Positions 41,501-53,500 of a stretch of 64,000 bases of DNA are shown in pieces. The notes under the pieces were generated by a model that searched no databases, was not told where the DNA came from, and saw only the letters and a program-made list of their open reading frames with translations. Location: the NCBI RefSeq assembly GCF_051401765.1, contig NC_135064.1:23534001-23598000 (forward strand), read 5' to 3'. This DNA is from Calliopsis andreniformis (taxonomy: Eukaryota > Arthropoda > Insecta > Hymenoptera > Andrenidae). Each line of letters begins with the position of its first letter. Positions within the stretch are counted from its first letter, which is position 1. Both the position numbers and the translations under genes were made by a program.

Positions 41501-44500
41501 AAACTTGTGTACTTTGAAAAAGAGTAGTACGTAGTACATAGTTTTGAGTTGAAGCGAATCCCTGTTGACGAGATTTGTACTTTTTTAAGAGTCATCTTAA
41601 TCAAGAAACTTATGCTTTCTTTAATATTATATAGGTTTTAAATGGTAAATATTTCTTCAATTTTTAGAGTGAACTTAGATCATGTCTATTACATTTTCAC
41701 CAAATTTTTGGACAAGTACTAGTGTTCATTTCAAATGTATTTCTCATAAAAAGCGAATAATGGTGAGATAAGGAAAAAAATTTGATCTGGTGTATCTTTA
41801 CTACCGCGATCGAAGCGGTCCGATTAATTGTCCATTAATTGTAGTCGCGAAAGCCGAATCGGTGAGCACCCTCGGTGAGAACACCTCGAAAGGATAAGAG
41901 AGACAAAGGATGGTGGGCGGGAGCGACAAGGTGGAAACGAAGTGCAGGGAGCAATGAGTCAGGAAAAGGGATGCGGAATGTAGGGTAGAGAAACACGGAA
42001 AGATGGGGTGTAGAAGGGTGGGAGAGAGGAGTAGGCGGCTCAATCGCCCTAGCAAAGGCTCCGCTACTAAAAGATCCATATCGAATAACCGGAGGGGGTG
42101 AAATTATCGGTACAACCCCTATTATTGGGTTCCGAACCACGTGAAAATAGAAAAGGAAAGGTTGCCAGATGAGATCGATACGACCCCTCGGCCGACACGG
42201 GCGAGAGCGAGAGGGAGACAGTTCCTCTTCATCCGATTATCGACTATTCGGCCCGGCGGAACTCTTTTCTTCGTGTTTCGGACTTTCGAGCGTCTATTCG
42301 AACCAATATATACTGTACGCCCGACGATCCGCGGCCGCGGAACATTTGATTACATCGCGAATCAAATTAACCCCCGTTGGGATATCGATGACGAGCAATT
42401 CTGAATTCCTCCTCGATAGATCGCGTATTATGGGATGATTCTAGCTTTTCTGGGAACGATCTAATGATGCACGCGTCGATGAATTGCTTGTCCAGCTTCT
42501 CAATTATTTTATACATAATAGTTGTCTGTGAAACTGAATCAGAAAAAGTGGAGATGAGGATCGAAGGTATTTAAGATTTTATTGTTATTATGGGGTATAA
42601 AAAGTGAATGGTAAATCCATATCGGTGAAATTTCCGTCAAGGGATCTATTCTACATTTTTTCTTGGCTATAAAAGTGAAGATCGATTTTTCTCTTCGATA
42701 AATGTTACTATAGTTTACGCACTACAAAATAGAAGATTAGAAGTAATCATGTTTTCTTGAGAAGTACTGTCATTACTCGTATAAATACTATAGTTGGTAG
42801 TAGTAGACGAACGGTGGCCCTCTATCCCCCTCCACGCAGTGTACTAGGACACAAGGTGGGGATAGGTTCCGCCCTCAGACGTCCCGCTGCGTGGTCCGAT
42901 TGGTCGAAATATTAACACTCTTTCTTGTGAAAAAGTAGTTCCTATGTTCCACATAGGCATACATCCAAAATCACTAACTATTCCCTTTTTCTACAATCTC
43001 ACATGTCTCATATACAAGAAATATGGATTTAACCGACCCCTTAGAGTTCAACATCCCCAAGATGAAACCTCCAAAAATGATCCCTCAATGTCATAACTAA
43101 TCACAAACTCCAAAACGCTCCTTTCTCTCTCGTCCAATTAAATCAGCCTCAGGAACCACGGAACAGCGTAGCCCAGTCTCCTCGGTCGCGTAAGTCAAAA
43201 GTAATCCCCCTCTCGCAACGCGGGAACAGTGATAAGCTGAAAAGCATAGGGAGAAAGGAAGAGTCACGTTCAATCGCGAACAGTGCGGAGCGGCTGGTTC
43301 GATCCGACGGCCTCTATTTCAGCGAAGTGCATCGGATCGTGCGATTGGCGAGCGCGCCTGCGCGATCGTAAATCGGTTAGTGGCTGTCGCTTAGCACTGC
43401 GTGTCCGCCTTTAGTCGCTCGTTCCGGGACGAATGGCTTTGAGGGGGGTTGGCTTCGTTGGTCGGGCTAAAGCACACACATCGGGCCAGCAGACGCTACC
43501 GGAGATCGATAGCATCGGCCACGGAAATACACCGAGTTAATAATGCAGTTGATAATCACGATGAGAGACCGCGATGACGAGGAGGACGGGCCAGGCAATC
43601 CGACGAGGAACGGGGCTCGACTTCTACGCGCGCGAGCGCTCGTTCCGATGCTCTTATCTTAATGGCGCTGTTGTCGCGTGCCCCGGATGACTGCGACCTT
43701 CTTTGCTCGAGTAGATTGATGATGTGCGAATGGGGGTTAGCTGGCGATTGTTCGGGGGGATGTTGGGTGTCGGTTCAAATAGGTTGGGAAAAGCGATAGA
43801 AAGGAATATCTCTCGTTTGCTGTAATAGTGACATAAGCCAATAGATTAATGTTTTTGAGGTATCGATGCATCTTGGGTTTTGTCTGAAAGTAAGTTATTA
43901 CCGCATTTTTAGGAAAATTGTGAGTTTTGAGTTATGTTATTATTGTAGGAAGTGAGCAATGTGTGAGGTGGGTCTCGGATAACATTGAAGTCCTTAAATT
44001 GGCAACTAACTCATGTGTTTAGAAATGGGTTTTAGTTTGTTTTTATTCTTATGGTGGACAATATTCTCTTTATATGGCAAGATAAAGTTTCTTTTTAAGC
44101 AGAAGGGAGTTCAAATGATGGAACCCTTCTCTTAAAATGTGAGTTCGTAATACAGAATGGAGACTCAAAATTCGATATTTCAGGAATATAAGAATTTAAG
44201 TGACCATTTTTTGAATGTGCGTTGATAGATGAATCTGAAACTTTTTCTAGTGTCCAAGTGCTTACTGAGGTTGCCATCACAGCTAAATTTCTAGGACCTA
44301 GAGTCTTCCATTCTTCTTTGTCTCGGCCAAAGGGTAGAACTTAATTTCGCTCATCAGTCTTCCTCGACAGTAGTACCAATCCCAGTTTACTGGCGAAACA
44401 TCCCCAAAACGCGTGATGCACCCGCTTGTTTTCCTTGTCTTCGACCCAATGAGAGACATCTTTCCTTCTTGTCGACTTGGTCTATGTAGTAATTTACCAT

Positions 44501-47500
44501 TTACGACGTCGGCGCGCTTTTATCCGCAATAAGTCCCGTCGGGCTTCGATGGCTGTAGAGTTTCGAGCTCTCGCTTCAATTCCCGCAACGGCGCGAGTTT
44601 CGCCTGGCCCTCTGTCGTTTCTTTCATTAGCGGTACTTAACTTCCGTTTCTTTACAATATCGCTTCAGACGGTCTACAGTTTTCACGAGAAGCACGAGCC
44701 CTGGTCGGTACGAAACTTTTAATAAATACAACAGGCTTCTCGTAAATCTCGAGGAAACGGGAGAACCGCCACGCCAATGTTTCCTTTTCGTTCTTCTCGT
44801 CTTTTTCACCCCTTCTCCCCAATCTCGAGCGATGTATAGAGGAAAGAATCATTACGTGCTGCGAACCAGATGGATCTAACCACTTTTGTCCCTTGTGTTA
44901 CCTTTCGTTCGTGAAGATTTAATCTGATCAAACGATCTGCACGCGGAGGGAATTTCTGCTGTGAAATGAGGGAGCTTAAGCCGCGTTCTCGCATGTCAAA
45001 CTTAGGATTTGTTATGGCACGAGAACTTGACAAGACTACTAATTAATTCTAAGTGATCAACATACGTAGAGATACCTATTTTAATAGGTTTACTTAATAC
45101 TAGATCAGAAGAAAGTTGATGTTATTGGAAAACATTCTTTGGTCATATTAATGCTATCAGATAATGAAGGGATTTCGTGTAAGTTTGAAAACGTTCTGCT
45201 ACACGTTTCATATGTGGAAGTGTGGTCTTAAGCTTCGAAGTAGAACAAAGGGTGAAATCGAAGTGACCTACATGCATTCGGCAGGCTTTCCAATGTGGTA
45301 TGAGAATGTTCTGTATCGTACGTTTCACACTAGGAAACGCGACTTCAAGTCTCACAGTATCAAAACCTCGTTAATGATTCGAAGTTAAAGTGATTTATAT
45401 TCTCCTACAGCAATATTATAATTTAAATTTCATGGTACACAGTCCATTTTCCATTTTAAGAGCAAATTTAAATCAACCCACATTACCAATTTATAAATTC
45501 CATCATCTCCAATTGAGATGAAATTAACTCAACGACAACACTGCATCGAGTACTTCACCTCTTCCGCGAGACTTAAAACTGATTACCGACGCCGTCTCTG
45601 AATACACTTTTGTTTTCGAGACACGATCGATGGAACTAAGGATTGACTCTTAACGTCAACAAGAAAGTCGCCTTTGTCGCGCGAAATTGTCGCCCATCGT
45701 CGAACTGTTAATCGAGACGTTTAATTTTAATGTACAAAGCGCCATGAAAGCGAGAAGACGTTCCCTCGCTACCCGAAATAGTTCCAATTGGGTTAACTGC
45801 ATGCGATTCGTGGCTAGAGCAGGCCGATCGTAAACTGGTTAGTAACGGAAGTCACTTGGGCACCGATCACCCATTCTGGAACGCATTACACACACACGCG
45901 ATGATTCTGGGGCGCGTTATAGCGCGCTCGTAAAAATGTCGAGGCGTTAGGGGAGGGTGGAAGCGAACCGATGGAGACGTGAGAGGACTACAACTTCTGT
46001 TTACGCCCATTGTGCCATTAATTTCTAACTATGTGTTCTGTGGAGGAAAATTGATGTTGCAGGATTTGATCGCTTCCGTGGATTTTGCTTCAACATTGAT
46101 GCAATAATATTTTTATAGAATTTGATTGTGGTGCCCTTTATTGAATTTCTTTAGTTATGGAACATGTGTATAAAGAATTGGTAGAAATTAGTAAATCCAA
46201 TATATACGAATTTTCTGTAGATTATTATAAATTATTGTTCATAATTAAACTTTAGTAACTATATTATATATACATAGGTACTAGCTGAGAAGCCTGATAG
46301 ATGAATAGACATATTTTCACAGAAAATTCTCGCGATCAACTTTTCATCCTGCATCGTTAATCAAATAAGAGACATAGGTACTATATTTTCCCAATCACAG
46401 TGACCCATAATCAACCACCCCCGCTCTACTAAAAATCTCATTAACATCTCTCCAATATTTCTGTTTCAGTACTACGAAATGTCCTACGGTATCACGGTGG
46501 AGATGCACAAGCAGGTGAGTAACTTTCCCAAAAACAACATCTTCTAATTTCTTTTTTCATTCCACCGTAACCTCGCACCCTCTCCCAGAAGAGCGTCTCT
46601 ATCTCTCCAAGGTGTTCCCAAAGCCCACAGCGAGAGGCGCCCCCTTTCGAAGTTCCCGACGGGACATTAAGCCAGACGCCGCTTTAAGAATGCCGTCCCG
46701 ATTTCTATCGCGCCTCGGAGGCAGCAGGGGTGGTTCGAGGATCAAAAGATTTTCCGTTAATTAAGTTCGAAATATGTCGGCCGCAAAAACGAAGGGGTTG
46801 CCCGGCGCATCTGGCCCGGGAAATCGTGTAATTTTAGCTAATTAGGGGAAACACCGTGGCCATCGCCCTCTGTCAGCAATTTTCTTAAAAGCGACCGCCG
46901 TCGACCCCTCGTTGCACGCGAACCGGCCTCCTCCGAGGTGAAAAGGGGTGGGGACAGGGCGTGGGGGGGAAAACAGGGAGTCCTGAACTCGAAACAACCC
47001 TCCCTTGACACGACGAGCTGATATTCATTAGCATTAGCGGCCGATCATTTCTCACCCTTGTACCCAGGGGCGCTGCTTAATGGGGTGCAAGCCTGGGGAC
47101 AGAGGGCAGGGGCAGAGAGCGTCGTCGAATAGGCCGGGTCCACCATTAAATCGCCGCGAAATTGCGTCCGGTGGCTCAAGTGGCAAACTAGTTAGCTTAG
47201 GATGCTTTATAGCGGCGTTGTTATTGCCGTGTACGATTCGCGCTTCGAATTGATACGTCGGCCTCGAACCGTGTACCGCTTAATTGACTGATTAGCTCGA
47301 CGGACTGGATTGCTCTTGTTCGTCGGTTGCGTGGGTCACGACGAAATGAGGGTTGAAAATTTTGGGGCACGTCGCGAGTGGAAATTAACGAAAGATGAAT
47401 AATGGTGCGAGGGTAGTTAACTGGGTGAAGGATGAAGAATCATTGGAGTATAGAAATAATTGTGTTGGGTAACTAAGAAAGTTTCTGTTGCTTTGAGTGG

Positions 47501-50500
47501 GTTCACGAGGTGTCCAAGGGCTGGTAGAATAAGTAAAAAAGTTATGATTCTATGTGTATTAAAAAGTAAGTGAAGAATGTAGAACTGTAGAATGTAAAAA
47601 TGGTTTAGTATAATGTTATATTTTGGAAGAAATTAAAAACTACAGCCAGATATCAATAATATAAATTTTAATTTATATTTTCGATTTAATTCTGCTCGTA
47701 AAATTACCACTTTACTTTCTTCGTATACTTCGGTTCTTAGACACTCTATATGCATTACCATCACAAAATTAATCTTTATAGCAACAATTACGATCCGTGT
47801 ACCACCTTGTCAATACTATTAATTGCACCATTACCTCTATTCCGTTTACGATATAATAAAGTCGACATTTTAACCATCGTTATTATGTATCCTCCTCAAT
47901 ATCTTGAACTTTCCCTTTAAATCATTCCCGTGATTACTTTTTAAAAAAAAGAGACTCTCGTAAGGTGATCAAAGCGACGATTCAAATAAGTCTTCCGGAA
48001 TTTTGTTCGTTAACTTATCTCGGAGCAGTTTGAAACGGTACACCTACCGTTTCGCGCGGAGGGAAATGAAAGTAAGCGGTTACTCGATACGGTCGTATAA
48101 TTGCTAATGGACGATAAAAGTAAGAGCAGGAAACGGAAAATCGACGGTCGCCAGGAAATCAATCCCCCTCGGGCGTAGCACGTCGACAAATTGTATCGAG
48201 ACGGTGTAACACGGCCAATTCGACCTTCTAACGTTAATTAGGGGAGAAGCGAAAAGTTATTGGTTCCTCACGGCTGGTTAATTAATTGCGGCAACATTGC
48301 CACCGTGTAATTATGCGCGAGATGTAATTAGATCCTTCCATTCGATCGTTTTTATTAACTGTAGCCACGATTTCATAGTGGGAAATCAATTTATCGTGTG
48401 AATGCACTTTCTCTTTTGCATTGATTAACGCTTTAATGAACTGCTTTTTATGGTTATCTGATATTGATGACTTTTGGAAAATTGGATAGATTCATGAATT
48501 AAGTTCTATTAATACTGTGTAAAAAAATTAATTTTTATATCTAGGGAAAATGATTCTGCTCATTTATGAGTACCTATAAAATATTTAAAACTCTTGACTT
48601 TTGTAATGTTATGTAACATTAAGTAATTCGTTTACAGGACATATATTTGTAACATTTAGCCATCTTTCATGTTTTCCTTTCTGCTTGTATTTTAAAAAAT
48701 AAAATTATTATTTGAATTTAAAAAATTTACTGCTCTACTTGGTTTCAAACACAAACTAGTAGCTTCACCATGGAAGGTATAAAAATAATCTAAAAAACAG
48801 TACAAAGAAGATATTACCCCCACCTTAAAAGTCTTAAAAAAAGTAGCAGATCGTCATAAAAAGAGTCTCGAATAAAAAATGTAAAGTCCCAGCAGAAATC
48901 GCAGATCACACAATCAGAAACACGAGTAACAGGTCATCGACAGTTGTAATCAATTGTCATCACTCTATCTCCGCTAGTGACATCGTTCATAAGCCCGTCT
49001 TAATTCCGCCCACCCTGTTCCCTCGCTCCTCGAATGCCCATAATACCCCCACCCCCTCGTCAACGAATTAAGAAGCAGTGGAAAAAAATTGATTGCGTTG
49101 CCACTTGTGCGATCCTCCCTCCCTCGGTCTTCTGTTTTCTCGTTTTAGCATGAAAGGATGTCGGATGGGAGGGGTGGAAGAGCTCCGTGGACTAAGGATA
49201 GGGGGGGGAGAATAAATCACCCTCCGTTTGGTTGTCTCCGGCACTTAGCCGGCTTTCGAATCGCGGTCTTCGGTCCTCGCTCCTTTTCAATTTGAGCACC
49301 GAATGAAAACAATCTTCCCCTACGAGGTTAGAGCTCACCCTGACTTTCCCTCCGTCCCCTGTCTCTTTCACCCTCCACGTCCACCATCCTCCCCCCTCTT
49401 CGTTTTTACCCTTTTTAGCCGGCACCGTTGGCGAGTCTCTCTGATTTCATCCTTCTCGTTCCCTCGCTCTCTTTCCCATTAGTCCTCTGTCGCTGCCTCC
49501 ACTTTTCCCCCTGAAACCCCCGCCCTCGAACGGCCGCGGACCTCGCTCCCCTCGCCGCCCCAAGTCGACATTTGCCTCCCACCCTGCCGTTAAAGCCCGC
49601 AGCCACCACTTTACCACTCGCTACTCGACTAACTCGAATTTGTTGGCGATGTCCCAGTTCTTATACGAGTCTTTCTCTCCTTTCGCCGACCCTTCTGCCT
49701 CCCACACCCAGGTCTTCTACCCTTTCTACAAATAATTGTAACGCGCGGGGTACCGTGCACGCGAGGCTCGGCGACCTCGAACCTGGTCACGTGTGAGGAC
49801 GATTCGAGGAATCGAATTCGATACGGTTTATTGGCGTGGGCGGCTGGTACGCCGTTGTGGACAAATATACGTGAATGTGTACTTTTGTGTACGTGTGTAC
49901 AAATGTAGTTGAAAGGAGGATCATTGTAACTTTTTCTTATTTCTGTTTTTACATCTTTTTTTAAATGTAAGATATATGTAGGTATAGGAAAAAGTAGAAT
50001 TGAATGAAGAATTGGGGAGTTGAAGACTAGGTGCGAATTCTGAAACTACTTTTTGAGATATTTGATCTCAGTGTGTAGTTACGCGGATTTAACCTGCCTG
50101 AGCCACGGAGTTAAAGTGTATTTAGTTATACAGAAAACAAGTGGATTTAATCCTTAACTGCTCTGGGGTTTAATATTCTCTCAAGCTTTATTATCAGTGC
50201 ACTTCGCGACTAAAAGTTGATAACATTAGTTGCAAAGGGGCATACGAAAGATTGTGACTTGTCTGAAGATTACTGAGACTCTAAAAAAGCTATCTGTCAG
50301 TAGATAAGAAGACTACCAACAACTGTGTGTAATTCCTAAGGTTTTGGAGGACCTCACAGAAGCAGTAAAGGGTAATACACTCTGGCTTTATATCTGCGGT
50401 CCAGATACAGTTGTGAAATTATTAAAGTATAGCTAATTTTAGACTTGTACTATTCTTCAACTCACTAACTGAGGTATTAATATTAGAGATCATCTACCAT

Positions 50501-53500
50501 GTTAAATACCAACAATTTCATCCTTACAACCCTCTCAATCTTTCTCAGCATCGAAAAGGCCATAGACCTTAATCACCCACGCACCCTACTAATCATCGCC
50601 ACAATTCCAGGCTCATCCTAAATGCAAACCCTCTTCTAATTTCCCCAGCCCCTGGACTCCACCCGAGATACGTCTGACCCGTTTAAAGGCCGCATCCCTG
50701 ACAGAGGCCGCGGAAAAACGGCGACGCAGGGTGATCCAAAGTTACAACTTTAGATTCCGCCGTGTTCGGACAATAAAAGCTGCCCGATAAAAAATCCCTT
50801 ACGCGTTACGCGGGGCTGAGAAACGAGTTTACGCTTGTCGCAAAGGTAAAAACTTTTATTACCATGACACGAGCCGTTCCGTCGTTACTTTGCTCGCTTG
50901 CTGGGGCTCTCTCGCAGGTGGAGCGCGATAAAGTTAAAAGTTGCCGCTTTTCTGGCACACTGGCTCTCGACGCCTCTCTCCTCCCCCCCCTCTCCCCTCA
51001 TCGCTGCGCATTCCCAACGTTAATAACGCCGTCGGAACGTTCGTCGTTCTTACCTCTGATTAATCGCCCATTCGATGCCACTGATTATTTCGACTCTCCC
51101 AGAACGCGTTCCCGACAAAACCTGTGCACGCGGCGGTGGACGCGCAGCGGCGTCGGCGATTCCTCTGGGAAATGAGATTTTTCGAATGGCGCCGCAATAA
51201 AAAGGGAAAAGAACGGGTTGAGAGGGATTGTAAAAAGCGGCGTCGACTGTGAACAAGAAAAATATGAAAGGATGGACCGGGATGAGCGTGGGCGGGGGTG
51301 GGGGGTGCCAGAGCTGGAAAAAGAATGCACAGGCGTCGCGACTGCCACGCAACGCGCTCCTGCTTGGTCCAGCCAGTCGTATGATGGCTCGACGGACCTA
51401 TCCGATAACGCTTATCGCTTAATTGAAAGGCTCGTACTCGGGACCCGATGCCTGCTCGTTGTCCTGCTCAATTAAGCCACGATCTATGGCAATATGCACC
51501 GCGGATCCGTCACGCACAAGGACTTTCCGTGGTTATGCAAAATATTTGCCAGATAATTCTGTCTGGGACTTGCTGGAGGTGGCTCGGGGGTAGGGAGGAA
51601 TTTTGGATGGGGCTGTAGGTGCTGTAGTATTATTGACTACATTGCTGTCAGGTTTATTGGTGTCTTTTATTTATGGACTCTGCTGTTTTCTTTATTTTTT
51701 TCTTTTTTTTTTTTTAACCGTACCTTTATTGCTTGCTATTATGAGTTATCAATATCGTAAAATACTCTATGAATTTTCTTACTATAGAATTGCATGACAA
51801 TATGATTGTTGTGTAATTATGCTCTGGTATATTCAGTGTAAAGGAGTATTTATGAACTTTTAATTAAATGGGTAGATGCACTACGGTTGTGCTTCTCTTA
51901 TTTATAGGAATTAGATATTCCTTCACCCATTGAATGATCTTTGATTTTCATGGATGGTAAGATGGGAACGAGTTAATAACACGTAGCTGGACCCTACAAT
52001 CAAAATGTCATTGAACCCTCGAACATTCACCTCACAAGCTCTCAAGATCACTCTAAAGAGAGTAATACTGATCTTCGAGATTGCTCTTTCCCAAAACAAA
52101 GCAATAAAAATTGAAGAGGAGAAAAGATCCAATATTCGTAAAAAGAATTGAACACCCTCTCAGAAAATTTGTTAACACCATCATCTCGTAGCAACGTCTT
52201 TCCCTGTACATGCTTATCCATTCGCTGAGCAGGATTAGCCTCGTCCCCGATTTCCTCGTCGAAAACGAAAGATCACCCGTTCGAGAAGAATATTCGCATC
52301 GCCGTGGGCGTTCGTCGATACAAGAGTAACTACCATTTCCCATCGCGGGTGCGCGCCCGGCGCCCGATAAAAAATGTGCAGGCTGACCAATTGCATATAA
52401 CTCACCCTGCCTTTCCAGTTCTTCCTGCCTCCATGTATATATACGTCTATCTATCCGCGCGCGCGTGTTCCCTCTTTCTCCGCCGCTCTGTTCCCCGTTC
52501 TCACGTTCTCTCTCCGTTTCGGTAGCCGGGGGTCGCTTTTCCAGCACTCTCCTCGTCCGCGCACACAACCGCTCACGCAGACGTACACACGCTCGGGCCA
52601 ATGCACGGTACACACACGCACGTGGAAGTACACGTCGATGGACGCACGCGTGTGCATGCTTGCACGTAGCCGCCGCGGACCACGTACACGAACGCGTTCC
52701 AGGGGTCGTGTATTCGAGTTCTTTTATTTGGCCCTGCGGGGGTAGTAGAGGGTTGAGTTGAGCGAGCGAAACGAGGGTGCGGTGGGTTGGGGGCGATGAC
52801 ATCGATTTTTTACCCGTTGCTAATCTCAATGTTACCTCCTCCTACTCTGCCTCCTCTTCCTCTTCCTCCTTCTCCTCCTTCTCTCCTCCGCGTCCCGCCG
52901 TTCGGTCACTTCCATCCTCCTCCGTCTCGCCCCCCTTTGGCCCCCCCTCGGCCCCCCCTCGGCCCCTCCCCGAGCGTACCGCCGACGCTGCCCCGCCGCC
53001 CTCGGACCATCCGTTCTGCGGGAAAATGTGCATGTGCATCGGGCACATTCGAGAAGGAATAACCATTTTTTCGTACCGGACAACACTTGCACCGCGTCGC
53101 CCCCGCCTCGCAAATTCTCCTCGTCTCCCCTTCGTCGCGGTCCTACGCCCCCCCTCGCGCCCACCTATCCCCCTTCCAACCGTCCCTCTCCTATGTGCTC
53201 CTCTCTTTCCGTCGGCTCTCTACCCCCGCGTCGCTGTCGCGTCCTCTTTGTCGCTTTTTTCGTCGAAGCTTTTTTCCCCCGCTGCACACCCTTCTTCTCC
53301 GCCACCTCCCGCGACTCGGACCGGGCGAAATCGAACTGACGTGGACGCGCGGCAGTTTTCCATCTTCCTGTCTCCCGCACCCTCACCCCCCGTGGGAATA
53401 ATGACATTTTTTCGGGTTGAAGCGGCCCTGCCCGCGTCCTTGCGACGCCCCACGGAAAAATCGCGCGCAGGATTTCGCGAGCCGTCGCGTTACAGGGAAA

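Larger units (their letters stand above)
34923..46469 (+). other. gro: groucho intron 3 (11.5 kb)
   Basis: GTAAGG donor; acceptor TTTCTGTTTCAG. No protein gene recognised. Contents: a G-run/polypurine tract (38816-39075), a degenerate ACTAGG repeat (39770-40025), a stem-loop (42813-42873), a CpG-rich patch (43160-43720) and a diverged tandem duplication (45183-45352). The remaining sequence is unremarkable AT-rich DNA. Confidence 0.9.

Noticed and set aside
43296..43305. GGTTCGATCC, a tRNA B-box-like sequence
   Set aside because: No A box or cloverleaf-compatible acceptor, D and anticodon stems in the preceding 60 bases.
50728..50745. GCAGGGTGATCC as a further CAGGGTG-type transposon end
   Set aside because: No TA before it and no matching inverted end within 1.5 kb.
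52053..52829. 258-codon open frame on the - strand
   Set aside because: Arginine/cysteine/alanine-rich in its first half because of CpG-rich composition, then unrelated sequence. No recognisable family.
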